NCBI GenBank assembly: GCA_905235385.1
Contig: CAJOLB010000006.1
Coordinates: 1-45,760, forward strand
DNA length: 45,760 nucleotides
Reading direction: 5' to 3'
DNA from: an uncultured Alphaproteobacteria bacterium
Lineage (GTDB): Bacteria; Pseudomonadota; Alphaproteobacteria; RF32; CAG-239
Made by a program: the position numbers and the translations under genes. Under the pieces are notes generated by a model. The model made no database searches. It saw nothing but the letters and a program-made list of their open reading frames with translations, and was not told where the DNA came from. The first letter of the stretch is position 1; each line of letters starts with the position of its first letter. Below, in pieces: positions 1 through 8,128 of this stretch.

Positions 1-1418
1 ATATCAAACGTCACTTCAATTTGCGGCATACCGCGCGGTGCAGGCGGAATACCGACCAAATCAAATTGACCTAAGAGCTTGTTGTGAGCGGCAATTTCAC
101 GTTCGCCTTGGAACACACGGATCGTCACAGCCGTTTGCCCGTCTTCAGCCGTTGAAAACACTTGAGATTTGCGTGTCGGAATCGTCGTGTTGCGGTCAAT
201 AAGGCGTGTAAACACACCGCCCAATGTTTCAATACCGAGTGATAACGGCGTTACATCAAGAAGCAAAACATCTTTGACATCACCCATCAACACACCGCCT
301 TGAATAGCCGCACCGACGGCCACAACCTCATCAGGGTTAACGCCTTTATGCGGTTCTTTACCGAAAATTTCTTTCACTTTTTCTTGAACCTTCGGCATAC
401 GTGTCATACCGCCGACCAAAATCACTTCGCTGATTTCACTTGCCGACAAACCGGCATCTTTCAAAGCTTTTTTGCAAGGTTCAACCGTTTTATCAATCAA
501 ATCATCGACGAGCGATTCAAGTTTTGCACGCGTCAATTTAATATTAAGGTGTTTCGGACCTGTTGCATCAGCTGTAATAAACGGCAGGTTGACATCTGTT
601 TGTGTCGCAGATGAAAGTTCGATTTTAGCTTTTTCTGCGGCTTCTTTCAAACGTTGCAATGCAAGCCTGTCATTTTTAAGGTCAATACCTGATTCTTTTT
701 TGAATTCTTCGGCGAGGAAGTTAACGATTCTTTGGTCAAAGTCTTCACCGCCCAAGAATGTATCACCGTTTGTTGACTTAACTTCAAACACACCGTCGCC
801 GATTTCCAAAATAGAAATATCAAACGTACCACCGCCAAGGTCATAAACCGCGATTGTACCGCTTGCCTTTTTATCCATACCATAAGCAAGCGCAGCAGCC
901 GTCGGTTCGTTGATAATACGCAAAACATCCAAACCTGCAATTTTGCCGGCATCTTTTGTGGCCTGACGTTGAGAGTCATTAAAATATGCCGGAACAGTAA
1001 TAACCGCTTTTTCAATCGTTTCACCGAGATAACTTTCGGCATATTCCTTAATTTTTTGCAAAACGATAGCTGAAACTTGAGACGGAGCATATTTTTGACC
1101 TTTAACTTCAACCCAAGCATCACCATTATCACCTGAAACAATTTTAAAAGGCGCTGTGGCTTTGTCTTTTTGCACTTCGGCAGAATCAAAACGACGCCCG
1201 ATTAAACGCTTAATCGCAAACAACGTGTTTTCAGGATTTGTCACGGCCTGACGTTTTGCGGCCGCACCGACTAAACGCTCGTTGTCCGTAAACGCTACCA
1301 TTGAAGGCGTTGTACGCGCACCCTCGGAGTTTTCCAAAACCTTTGCATCTTTGCCTTCCATAACAGCAAAGCAGGAGTTTGTCGTGCCAAGGTCAATACC
1401 AATAACTTTATTGCTCAT
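1..1418 (-). CDS. dnaK: Chaperone DnaK (Hsp70), N-terminal part
   Basis: ATP-dependent cytosolic chaperone that folds and refolds proteins with DnaJ and GrpE. Reading the minus strand from 1418 gives the Hsp70 start, with phosphate-loop [10 protein letters not shown] near the N-terminus, [21 protein letters not shown] and the [11 protein letters not shown] motif. The start is preceded by GGAAG. The ORF runs off the left edge of the window after about 472 codons, so the end of the substrate-binding domain and the lid are not seen. A candidate heat-shock promoter lies upstream. Identification is secure; only the length is incomplete. Confidence 0.98.
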   Translation of the reverse strand, partial: MSNKVIGIDLGTTNSCFAVMEGKDAKVLENSEGARTTPSMVAFTDNERLVGAAAKRQAVTNPENTLFAIKRLIGRRFDSAEVQKDKATAPFKIVSGDNGDAWVEVKGQKYAPSQVSAIVLQKIKEYAESYLGETIEKAVITVPAYFNDSQRQATKDAGKIAGLDVLRIINEPTAAALAYGMDKKASGTIAVYDLGGGTFDISILEIGDGVFEVKSTNGDTFLGGEDFDQRIVNFLAEEFKKESGIDLKNDRLALQRLKEAAEKAKIELSSATQTDVNLPFITADATGPKHLNIKLTRAKLESLVDDLIDKTVEPCKKALKDAGLSASEISEVILVGGMTRMPKVQEKVKEIFGKEPHKGVNPDEVVAVGAAIQGGVLMGDVKDVLLLDVTPLSLGIETLGGVFTRLIDRNTTIPTRKSQVFSTAEDGQTAVTIRVFQGEREIAAHNKLLGQFDLVGIPPAPRGMPQIEVTFD

Positions 1419-1462
1419 ATTATAACTTCCTTTTTATATTAAAAATCTTTTTCTAAAAGCTT

Positions 1463-1491
1463 ATATAGGAAGCCGATTTTTTTCATGCAAG
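1463..1491 (-). promoter_or_regulatory. Candidate RpoH (sigma32) promoter of dnaK
   Basis: On the minus strand CTTGCA is followed after 16 nt by CCTATAT, close to the alphaproteobacterial heat-shock consensus (CTTG ... CYTATNT). It sits about 45 nt upstream of the dnaK start, as expected for a heat-shock chaperone. Position and motif match are seen; activity is inferred. Confidence 0.5.
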
Positions 1492-1523
1492 AGGCAAGAA
1501 AATTTTTTTTGATTTTTTTATCA

Positions 1524-1550
1524 TTGACAAGAACGGGTAAAAATTATAAT
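1524..1550 (+). promoter_or_regulatory. Candidate sigma70 promoter of the metallophosphoesterase gene
   Basis: TTGACA at 1524-1529 and TATAAT at 1545-1550 are both consensus boxes, but the spacer is only 15 nt, shorter than optimal. The gene starts 45 nt downstream, divergent from dnaK. Confidence 0.45.
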
Positions 1551-1594
1551 AGATAAATAATTTTATATATCTTTTAATAATGAGAATATCTTAA

Positions 1595-2569
1595 ATGTTG
1601 TTAAAAAAAATATCTTTTCTCACTTTTGCCGTAATACTCTTTACCATTCAAATGATGACACAACCGGCTTTTGCCGAAACAAAAGATCTGCGCATTATTG
1701 CAACCAGCGATCTTCACGGAAAATTCTTTCCTTATAACTATATTTGGAATGCCGAAGACCCATCAGGCAGCGTAACACAACTTGCTACCTTGATTTCGCA
1801 ATACCGCACTCCGGATACTCTGCTCATAGATGTTGGCGACACCATGCAAAACAACTTTGCTGAAATTTTTGTAAACGACAAAGACATACACCCTATGATA
1901 CTGGCGCTCAATGCCTTAAAATACGACATATGGGTTACCGGAAATCATGATTATGATTATGGTTTGGACATACTTAAAAAAAGCATGTCCGATATTCAAG
2001 CTAAAGTGCTGGTTGGAAATGTATATGATCAAAACGGAAAACCAATTGCCGACGGGTATGTTATCAAAGATATTGGCGGCGTGCGTATTGCGGTCATCGG
2101 AATGCTTACCCCAAATGCCGCCAAATTAGATAATCATTCCGAAGAGCTTGAAAAGTGTATGATCACAAACCCTTTAGAAGAAACACAAAAAATAATCAAA
2201 AAAATTCAAGGAAAATATGACGTCCTCATCGGTGCATACCATATGGGTATTCATAACGAATACGGCGTTGTAAACTCAAGTGTTGCAGATATCCTCGAAG
2301 CCTGTCCGGAATTTGACGTGATGATTTCATCTCATGAGCATACACTCATTCCCTCAAAAGACATCAACGGTGTATTGGTTGTTCAAAATAAAGGATGGGC
2401 AAAAACCGTATCTATTATCAATATTAAGATGGAAAAAACAAAAACAGGCTGGAAAATTGCTGAAAAAAATGCCGGAAGCCTTGATGTCGGAAAATATAAA
2501 CCAGATCTAAAATTCACTAAACTTCTTACTCCTTATCACAAACGCGCCCGCGCTTATATCGAAAAGTGA
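1595..2569 (+). CDS. Secreted metallophosphoesterase (5'-nucleotidase/UshA-like catalytic domain only)
   Basis: A 324-residue protein with an N-terminal signal peptide (probable cleavage after AFA, residue 27). The calcineurin-like metal-binding motifs are all present: D39-x-H41, G-D82, G-N117-H118-D119, H216, and S-H247-E-H249. These are typical of 5'-nucleotidase/2',3'-cyclic phosphodiesterase enzymes that hydrolyse nucleotides in the periplasm. UshA-type enzymes normally carry a further C-terminal nucleotide-binding domain; it is absent here, so substrate specificity is uncertain. The ribosome binding site is weak. The gene is monocistronic and divergent from dnaK. Confidence 0.9.
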   Translation: MLLKKISFLTFAVILFTIQMMTQPAFAETKDLRIIATSDLHGKFFPYNYIWNAEDPSGSVTQLATLISQYRTPDTLLIDVGDTMQNNFAEIFVNDKDIHPMILALNALKYDIWVTGNHDYDYGLDILKKSMSDIQAKVLVGNVYDQNGKPIADGYVIKDIGGVRIAVIGMLTPNAAKLDNHSEELEKCMITNPLEETQKIIKKIQGKYDVLIGAYHMGIHNEYGVVNSSVADILEACPEFDVMISSHEHTLIPSKDINGVLVVQNKGWAKTVSIINIKMEKTKTGWKIAEKNAGSLDVGKYKPDLKFTKLLTPYHKRARAYIEK

Positions 2570-2660
2570 TACGTTGGCTCGTTAAGTTTTTAACCAATGA
2601 TTATATTGCTTTAATTTTAAGAGAAGCTATATCGTTCATGTCAATAACAAAAAAGGAGAA

Positions 2661-2762
2661 ATGAAAATGGCATGTAAATGTCCCTCATCTAAATCAAGCA
2701 CCTCAAAAAGTGCAAAAGAAGAAAATAAATCTTCTTCAAAAACAACAAAATCTTCTAAATAA
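2661..2762 (+). CDS. Lys/Ser-rich 33-residue microprotein with a CxC motif
   Basis: A short ORF that begins MKMACKCPSS and continues almost entirely in Lys and Ser. It has a strong ribosome binding site (AAAAGGAG, 5 nt before ATG) and is followed eight bases later by a perfect rho-independent terminator. Those signals, rather than homology, are the argument that it is real. No family is recognised. The basic, low-complexity tail could bind nucleic acid or be secreted; the C-K-C pair could bind metal. Nothing more can be said. Confidence 0.55.
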   Translation: MKMACKCPSSKSSTSKSAKEENKSSSKTTKSSK

Positions 2763-2769
2763 AAAACAC

Positions 2770-2797
2770 ACCGCCAAAACTCAAGGCGGTTTTTTTT
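2770..2797 (+). terminator. Rho-independent terminator after the microprotein gene
   Basis: ACCGCC and GGCGGT form a 6-bp stem with a nine-base loop, followed by seven T residues. Confidence 0.85.
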
Positions 2798-2853
2798 ATT
2801 AATATTGTAAAAATTTAATTGCAAAACATCTTAATTTTTCTCATAATTATCAT

Positions 2854-3726
2854 ATGAATATCGTATATGCCATAGATAAAAACGTTTATAAACTTGCATT
2901 GGTTTCTGTTTCAAGCCTGCTTGAAAACAACAAAAATGAAAAGATAACCATTTACTTGCTCTATCAAAAAATATCGCCTTTCATATTCAAAAAATTCGAA
3001 AGCCTGCAAAAAATCAGAGCATTCAATCTTAAAAAGATTAAAGTCGATATATCACATTTTAAGGGTCTACCCTTTCTTCCGCTCACGGTAGAAACATGGT
3101 TCAGATTAGAATTGGCTGAATTACTGCCAAATGAAGACAGAACCTTATATTTAGACTGCGACACCATGATCTGCTCAAGCTTGTCAGAAATCTATAACAG
3201 ACCGATGGACGATAATGACGTTATGGTCAGATATGAGAACAACCTTTTTGCAAAAGAATATTTAACCTTAAAGAGCAAAACATACTTCAATGCCGGCGTC
3301 ATGCTTTGCAACTTAAAAGCATGGCGCGAACATAATTTAAGCAAAAAATTATTTGAAATTGCTTATAGATATAAGGGAAAGCTCAAATATAACGATCAGG
3401 ATGTGTTCAATATTGTATGCGATTCCTCAAAAATTTTATTCAACCCCGGAGATGTGTTTTTAACATACCATCCCGATAATGCCGAAAATCACACAATTGT
3501 TCACTTTATCGGTCCCAAACCGAACACCATCGAGTGCGTAAACAAAAAATATCAACAAGAATGGTGGAACTACGCAAGGAAAACACCTTGTTACAAAAGC
3601 TTGAAACATGAATATTTTATGAGCATGTTGAAACTATTTTTAAATAGGCTTTACTCCATTTCTAAAATAGAAAACAAAACAATTATACGCATTTTAGGCA
3701 TAAAAATATGCATTAAACGAAAATAA
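2854..3726 (+). CDS. Glycosyltransferase family 8 (LgtC/GspA-like)
   Basis: A 290-residue retaining glycosyltransferase expected to move a hexose from a UDP-sugar onto lipopolysaccharide or another surface glycan at the cytoplasmic membrane face. It has the GT8 hallmarks: an N-terminal Rossmann start (MNIVYAIDKN), the metal-binding D101-C-D103, FNAGVMLCN at 146-153, NDQDVFN at 180-186, and the C-terminal HFIGPKPN with H217, the second metal ligand. The length is normal for the family. No good ribosome binding site is visible. It stands alone between a terminator and tRNA-Gln, so its acceptor cannot be inferred from neighbours. Confidence 0.9.
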   Translation: MNIVYAIDKNVYKLALVSVSSLLENNKNEKITIYLLYQKISPFIFKKFESLQKIRAFNLKKIKVDISHFKGLPFLPLTVETWFRLELAELLPNEDRTLYLDCDTMICSSLSEIYNRPMDDNDVMVRYENNLFAKEYLTLKSKTYFNAGVMLCNLKAWREHNLSKKLFEIAYRYKGKLKYNDQDVFNIVCDSSKILFNPGDVFLTYHPDNAENHTIVHFIGPKPNTIECVNKKYQQEWWNYARKTPCYKSLKHEYFMSMLKLFLNRLYSISKIENKTIIRILGIKICIKRK

Positions 3727-3829
3727 CTATAAGAAAAAACAGACTTATTAAGAACAAAAGTAAAAAAAATAAAAAAAGTTCTTGCATTTAAATAAATTTT
3801 ATTTTATCTATTTGCTTACCAAAAGAGAT

Positions 3830-3904
3830 TGGGGCGTCGCCAAGTGGTAAGGCATCGGCTTTTGGTGCCGACATTCGTAGGTTCGAATCCTGCCGCCCCA
3901 GCCA
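3830..3904 (+). tRNA. tRNA-Gln (anticodon TTG), CCA encoded
   Basis: Cloverleaf with a 7-bp acceptor stem (TGGGGCG at 3830-3836 with CGCCCCA at 3894-3900), anticodon stem TCGGC/GCCGA around the loop TTTTGGT giving anticodon TTG, and a T-loop GGTTCGAATCC. Discriminator G3901 is followed by encoded CCA. The 3' end lies in a 31-bp direct repeat, making this a likely integration site. Confidence 0.97.
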
Positions 3905-3928
3905 ATAAAAGAGCCGCCTTTATGGCGG
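3898..3928 (+). repeat. 31-bp direct repeat, left copy (tRNA 3' end plus terminator stem)
   Basis: Begins with the last bases of the tRNA-Gln acceptor stem, covers CCA and runs through the terminator stem to GGCGG. It is identical over 31 bases to 10196-10226. This is the expected geometry of an attL/attR pair left by integration at a tRNA 3' end, although the shared block contains only about seven tRNA bases. Confidence 0.75.
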
Positions 3929-3942
3929 TTTTTTTATTGGCT
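3900..3942 (+). terminator. Terminator of tRNA-Gln inside a longer inverted repeat
   Basis: GCCGCC and GGCGGT form the inner stem with loop TTTAT, followed by seven T residues. The outer arms AGCCAATAAAA (3900-3910) and TTTTATTGGCT (3932-3942) extend the hairpin to a nearly perfect 43-nt inverted repeat. The right outer arm is missing from the copy at 10196. Confidence 0.8.
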
Positions 3943-3970
3943 AAGATGACGGATTTGAAGCTGCGGGAAA

Positions 3971-4083
3971 GTAGGTTCGGAGTCAAGCGAAAGGCGGGCG
4001 TGAGAACGCCGATCGGCTGAAAGCCGATGAGCGCAGACCGAGCAAGCATTGCAAAGCAATGCCGCGCTCCATCCTGCCCCTAC
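3971..4083. other. GC-rich cluster of perfect hairpins
   Basis: Three tight perfect hairpins lie in a row: GGCGT/ACGCC around GAGA (3997-4010), ATCGGC/GCCGAT around TGAAA (4012-4028), and GCATTGC/GCAATGC around AAA (4046-4062). The third is enclosed by GAGCGC (4029-4034) and GCGCTC (4064-4069), and GTAGG (3971-3975) can pair with CCTAC (4079-4083) around the whole. The block is far richer in GC than its surroundings. No ORF fits it. It could be a structured RNA or a dispersed palindromic element. The remaining bases to 4258 are AT-rich, with no other feature seen. Confidence 0.5.
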
Positions 4084-4258
4084 CCCAGACAATCTTCGAA
4101 CTTTTTAAAATGAGAATCTAACACATTCAATGAGTTAGAAAGTTTGAATTTAAAATATACTAGTGAGATATATTAATTTTACTTACAATTAATTATTGAT
4201 TTTTTACTGAATATATGCTTAAAAATATGTAGCATAATTTAATTATGAGGTAAAAACA

Positions 4259-4522
4259 ATGAAATATCTTTTAATTTTAAGCTTATTTTTTATCCCTAAT
4301 GCTTATGCTTGGGATGGTTATGATGATAATGGGCATAGCATCGAAATAGAACAAGGAAACTTAGTTCGAGAAGGTGAAGATATTGAAGTATACAATTATG
4401 ATGATGGTGAATATAAAGATGTTACGGTTGAAAGTATTACTTCTTATGGTAGCTCTGTGGAAATTGAAGCGTATGATTACGATTCCGGTGAATATGTAAC
4501 ATATGAAATGGATAAATATTAG
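4259..4522 (+). CDS. Small secreted acidic protein (DUF5334-like)
   Basis: An 87-residue protein with a clear signal peptide (cleavage probably after AYA, residue 17). The mature part is acidic and Tyr-rich, with two similar blocks, each containing YNYDDGEYKDVTVESI or a variant (YDYDSGEYVTYEM). The start WDGYD and this repeat resemble DUF5334 proteins of unknown function, recalled from memory and not searched. A good ribosome binding site (ATGAGGTAAAAACA) precedes ATG. It overlaps the window of the next small secreted gene and probably shares its transcript. Confidence 0.75.
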   Translation: MKYLLILSLFFIPNAYAWDGYDDNGHSIEIEQGNLVREGEDIEVYNYDDGEYKDVTVESITSYGSSVEIEAYDYDSGEYVTYEMDKY

Positions 4523-4532
4523 GTTTTTCGAA

Positions 4533-4742
4533 ATGAGAAAAATACTCTTTTTACTGCTTTTAATGATAGGTTTGCCTGTGCTAGCCGCTGATAATACTAT
4601 TGTTGTTCTAAATACAAACAGAATGATATATCATAATGTAAATTGTCAATGGGCACATAAATGCACAAAAAATTGCATCAACGTAACCAAACAAGAAGCC
4701 ATTGAATCCGGTGCACGCCCTTGCAAGGTTTGTGGAGGTTAA
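4533..4742 (+). CDS. Small secreted Cys-rich protein, probable zinc-binding
   Basis: A 69-residue protein starting MRKILFLLLL with a signal peptide ending LAADN. The mature part contains VVLNTN, YHxxxC, AxxCxxNC and GAxPCxxC, a spacing seen in small Cys-based zinc-binding modules. It is clearly a paralogue of the lipoprotein at 26225, which carries the same motif series. I chose 4533 over an in-frame ATG at 4503 because it gives a proper signal peptide; the ribosome binding site is weak and coupling to the upstream gene (stop at 4522) is likely. Function is unknown. Confidence 0.7.
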   Translation: MRKILFLLLLMIGLPVLAADNTIVVLNTNRMIYHNVNCQWAHKCTKNCINVTKQEAIESGARPCKVCGG

Positions 4743-4843
4743 AACATGTTTTCTAATCTTCAAACTAATTTTAGAAAGAAGATAAGAAAATCAAAGAGTT
4801 ATGGATTTATATCAATTTTTAATAACTAAATTGGATAATAATT

Positions 4844-5040
4844 TTACTGTTTAACAACTTCCTTTGTTTTTGCTATGACAGCATCTTTCCAATCAACGAC
4901 ATTTTTTATGACCTTCTTTTCAATCGCTCGGATGTACGCCTCCATTAGATTATAATTTATTTTACCGTTTTCATTGCTTGGTAAACTGATATTCATTAAA
5001 TATCTATTGGGATTATGATAAAAAAATAATTGCTTTTGTT
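4844..5040 (-). pseudogene. Remnant of a restriction/specificity protein C-terminus
   Basis: On the minus strand the last roughly 60 residues (ISLPSNENGKINYNLMEAY, then an IEKKVIKNVV stretch and IAKTKEVVKQ) look like the C-terminal end of Type IIG or specificity-type restriction proteins, which often finish with a LMExFIxAIEKxVIKxVV pattern. The upstream part of the frame has no recognisable protein character and runs into the oppositely oriented nuclease gene at 5091, so a 5'-deleted gene is the best reading. The family call is from memory of the pattern. The rest of 4743-5090 shows no other gene. Confidence 0.45.
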
Positions 5041-5090
5041 CTTCATATAAGGTAGAGATTAAATATATCTTCACTTTAGGAATAAAAACT

Positions 5091-5873
5091 ATGCTGTATA
5101 AAGAACTAATAGACTTTGCTCGCCCTCGATTGGAAGAATTTTTCAAAAATATTAAAACTTTTGATAATCAATTTACGTATGATAATTCATCTGAGAAGTA
5201 TTACGACCTTATGTATACTCAGAATAGTTATGATAAAATACGCACCGTAAAAGAATTGAAGCAAGAAATTCCAGAATTACAAGCCCAATGCAAACAGTGT
5301 GGCAATTTCTTTATGAATCAGAGAAATAACAGTATTCCAAAGTACGATATAATAATGGGACAACAATTTGAAAACATCTTAATCGATTTTTTGCAATATA
5401 AATTCAAATTCAACGTTGTACATGGTGATAAAAGCGATAAGAGATACCCAGACTGTATGATATTAAGTGGTGACAAAGGTATTGTGGCATATTTTGAAGT
5501 AAAATATCATGCTGCTCCATTTATTTGTGCTATAAATAAAATAAATCGATATTGTTATGAAGGTAGTGCTACGTTAGATTACCAGAAAACAATCAAGCAA
5601 TTAGAAATAATTGATTCCGATATAGAAAGACCTGTCTTTTATATTCATTGGATTGATTATCCTTGTTTGAAAGGAATTTTCTTTGAAACATCAGAACAAA
5701 TTAAAAATTACATATATGATTCTGATAATTTGTTTGAAAGAAAAGAAAGAGAAGGAGATGCTATGAAATCTCCAAAATCTGTTTATTTGAGAAAAATATA
5801 CTCGCCTCTCTTATACATGGGAACTTTTGAGGAATTTATTGATAAAATTCAACATTTAATAAAGGGGGTATAA
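5091..5873 (+). CDS. PD-(D/E)XK restriction-type endonuclease
   Basis: A 260-residue protein whose centre carries a PD-(D/E)XK core: P120-D121 followed 15 residues later by E136-V-K138, with E94 on the preceding helix as the usual extra acid. This is the fold of most Type II restriction enzymes, cutting DNA with Mg2+. C67-x2-C70 may form half of a metal site. There is a good ribosome binding site (TTTAGGA). Its stop codon overlaps the start of the DpdA-like gene (TAATG), so the two are translationally coupled. No closer family is recognised. Target and cutting behaviour are unknown. Confidence 0.8.
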   Translation: MLYKELIDFARPRLEEFFKNIKTFDNQFTYDNSSEKYYDLMYTQNSYDKIRTVKELKQEIPELQAQCKQCGNFFMNQRNNSIPKYDIIMGQQFENILIDFLQYKFKFNVVHGDKSDKRYPDCMILSGDKGIVAYFEVKYHAAPFICAINKINRYCYEGSATLDYQKTIKQLEIIDSDIERPVFYIHWIDYPCLKGIFFETSEQIKNYIYDSDNLFERKEREGDAMKSPKSVYLRKIYSPLLYMGTFEEFIDKIQHLIKGV

Positions 5874-7258
5874 TGAATAATATAACTATACATAATAAAA
5901 CATTACCTATTCCCTCGTTTTTCCAGGTATTTAACTATGGTGGTGGCGCTGGTGATAAGACCAGAGAACTTGTGTATGCACGTTTATCAGGAGATACTCC
6001 AGCATTATTGAATTATTATTACATCAATAATGAGTATACCCATTTATTTCAGAGTTCTTATTTCAATAACATATTGTCTTTTAATAAAATTGGCGATGCG
6101 TTAAATTATGTAACAGAGCAGATAATCACTAAGGATTGCTGTTTCTACAAAGAAAGCAATATTAAACCTTACGATTTCAATCAGAAGGTTATTCTATTGG
6201 ATTCTGGTTCAAGTAATATCGTTAAATATGTTGCAAAAGACTGTAATTATGATATAGAAAAATTCAAAATTAAAATTATTGAGCACGCTATAAATTATTA
6301 CAATTTTGCCAATAAATTAAAAGTTGATATGGTTGTTGCTTTTGATTTAGGTGGAAAATATACATTTAAGGACGACGAAGCTAACAACATCGAACTTCAA
6401 AACTTTTATCGTCAATTAAACAAAAAAGAGATAAACCATCTATTACTTGAAGAAACGATAAAATATTTAAAACAAAACCAAGGATTTTATCCTTATGTTT
6501 TGGCAACGGTTCACGGTGATACACCTCATAATTACGGAAATTACACAAAAGAAATCTTAAAACTAGAGAATAGTTTTAATTATCAATTTTTCGGCTTTGC
6601 TTTAGGTGGTATTGCCAGTTCAAAAAATATAGATTCATCTTGGTATGACGGGATAAAATTACCTAAAAATAAAAAAGCAAAAGATGCTACTTTACCTGCT
6701 AGAGCAATAAATATTGTGCGTAGAATTGTTGGAAACAGATACATGCACGCTTTAGGCTGTGGAGGTTATCCTAATATACCAATGAATTACTATTGCGGAG
6801 CAAGTTCTTTTGATGCAGCATCTCCCGCAAGGCGGGTTGGTGACGGCAATGGACTGTCAACATCTTACATATTTTCACCCAGAGCGGCTATACCTCCCAA
6901 AGCTAAATTCAGTAAATACTTTGTCGGTGGCTATAATGTAGATAACAGTATGAGAAAAGAAAATTTTGATTATATTTCATTATATGATATTGATAATAAC
7001 CTACCTTTATGCGGGTGTGATGCGTGCAATCAGATTAAGGATATTACTGAATTAAAGCTCTTATACTCACAACAAGCAAATAATGCTGAATCTTTTTATT
7101 ATGCAAAACAACTTATGAATATACACGCTATTTTGCAACATAAAAAGCTATGTCAGGTTGTATCTTCATATAACACAATGAAAGATTTTTGTAATAATTA
7201 CTCAAATGAGCTGAATCGTGCTTTATTATTTATATATAACCAAATAGTTAGCACCTAA
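5873..7258 (+). CDS. tRNA-guanine transglycosylase-like (DpdA-like) base-exchange enzyme
   Basis: A 461-residue protein with the ordered signature of the TGT fold: LLD110-SG (general-base aspartate, compare DSGGFQ), VVAFD158 (compare DIVMxFDE), H214-GD in place of the usual QG loop, FALGGI at 242-247, SSFD314-x4-PARR (nucleophile motif, compare DMFDCVxPTR), and the zinc ligands C380-x-C382-x2-C385 with H418. It is longer than housekeeping bacterial TGT (about 380) and its N-terminus (NYGGGAGDKTRE) is different. DpdA enzymes are TGT relatives that swap guanine for 7-deazaguanine in DNA. Coupling to a nuclease and proximity to two DNA methyltransferases argue for a DNA rather than tRNA substrate; that is inference. 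No preQ0 synthesis genes are nearby. Confidence 0.75.
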   Translation: MNNITIHNKTLPIPSFFQVFNYGGGAGDKTRELVYARLSGDTPALLNYYYINNEYTHLFQSSYFNNILSFNKIGDALNYVTEQIITKDCCFYKESNIKPYDFNQKVILLDSGSSNIVKYVAKDCNYDIEKFKIKIIEHAINYYNFANKLKVDMVVAFDLGGKYTFKDDEANNIELQNFYRQLNKKEINHLLLEETIKYLKQNQGFYPYVLATVHGDTPHNYGNYTKEILKLENSFNYQFFGFALGGIASSKNIDSSWYDGIKLPKNKKAKDATLPARAINIVRRIVGNRYMHALGCGGYPNIPMNYYCGASSFDAASPARRVGDGNGLSTSYIFSPRAAIPPKAKFSKYFVGGYNVDNSMRKENFDYISLYDIDNNLPLCGCDACNQIKDITELKLLYSQQANNAESFYYAKQLMNIHAILQHKKLCQVVSSYNTMKDFCNNYSNELNRALLFIYNQIVST

Positions 7259-7290
7259 ACTTTTTTTGTGATTATATAACTATTTTTTTC

Positions 7291-7319
7291 TTGACCCTTA
7301 TGATTTTTTGGTATATCAT
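7291..7319 (+). promoter_or_regulatory. Sigma70 promoter of the methyltransferase pair
   Basis: TTGACC (7291-7296) and TATCAT (7314-7319) are separated by exactly 17 nt, 35 nt before the methyltransferase start. The methyltransferases therefore seem to have a promoter separate from the nuclease/DpdA-like pair, a usual way to let protection precede cutting. Confidence 0.65.
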
Positions 7320-7354
7320 AACTTGCTATTAAGGAATATTTTATTGAGGACACT

Positions 7355-8128
7355 ATGAAAACGGATATTATTTATTGTAAATCAAGTGAAACCATGACAG
7401 AAATAGAAGATGAATCTGTTGATTTAGTTGTTACTTCGCCACCATATAACATTGGCATAAAGTACGGCAACAAAACAGCCAAAGGTTCTGTTGTTGAAAG
7501 TAAATCAATAAAATATCAAGATAATTTACCAGAAAATAAATATAGAAAACTTCTCAAAACAGTTTTTTCTGAATGTAAGCGTGTTCTAAAAAAAGATGGT
7601 TCTATATGGATTAATATAAAAAATAGATATATCAATGAATGTATTGTTCCTCCATTTTGGATTCAAGATTACTTCAAAGATATGTATTTGAAAAATCTGA
7701 TAATATGGAATTTTGATTGGGGCGGTTCAACAAATCGCAGATTTTCACCTAGATATGAGTTTGTATTTTGGTATACTAAGGCCAAAGATAAATACAATTT
7801 TGACTTAGATGCTGTTAAAATTCCAGCTTTAAATTATAGACCAGATAGATATAAGTCACAATTGAAAAACCCAAGTGATGTATGGAAAATACCAATGATT
7901 TCTGGTAATTTCTTGGAACGTACAGGACATCCAGCACAATTTCCAGAAAAACTAATTGATAGGATAATAAAAGCTGGTGCTAAACCTGGAAGTATAATTT
8001 TGGATCCTTTTATGGGAAGTGGGACGACAGCGGTAGTAGCTAAGAAAAATGGTTGTAATTTTATTGGTTATGAAATAGAACAAACCTATGTTGACATGGC
8101 AAATAAAAGATTAAGAGGTATGCGTTGA
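7355..8128 (+). CDS. Beta-class DNA methyltransferase 1 (N4-cytosine or N6-adenine)
   Basis: A 257-residue amino-methyltransferase using S-adenosylmethionine. The catalytic motif IV TSPPYN is at 27-32 and the SAM-binding motif DPFMGSGTT at 217-225; this N-to-C order defines the beta class. SPPY is common in N4-cytosine enzymes, but N6-adenine enzymes with it exist, so the base is open. The ribosome binding site is TTGAGGAC. It overlaps the next methyltransferase by four bases. Two such enzymes together usually modify the two strands of an asymmetric recognition site. Confidence 0.9.
   Translation: MKTDIIYCKSSETMTEIEDESVDLVVTSPPYNIGIKYGNKTAKGSVVESKSIKYQDNLPENKYRKLLKTVFSECKRVLKKDGSIWINIKNRYINECIVPPFWIQDYFKDMYLKNLIIWNFDWGGSTNRRFSPRYEFVFWYTKAKDKYNFDLDAVKIPALNYRPDRYKSQLKNPSDVWKIPMISGNFLERTGHPAQFPEKLIDRIIKAGAKPGSIILDPFMGSGTTAVVAKKNGCNFIGYEIEQTYVDMANKRLRGMR

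Noticed and set aside
647-1189. 180-codon minus-strand frame and plus-strand frames in the dnaK region
   Set aside because: They are other frames of dnaK, which has clear Hsp70 motifs throughout.
3816-4049. Frames on both strands across tRNA-Gln and the hairpin block
   Set aside because: They overlap the tRNA and palindromes and have no protein features.
3971-4083. Retron-type ncRNA idea for the hairpin cluster
   Set aside because: No reverse transcriptase lies nearby and the expected retron inverted repeats were not seen.
5873-7258. Housekeeping tRNA transglycosylase (tgt)
   Set aside because: Extra length, a different N-terminus, a changed QG loop and coupling to a nuclease argue against it, although it is not excluded without a search.
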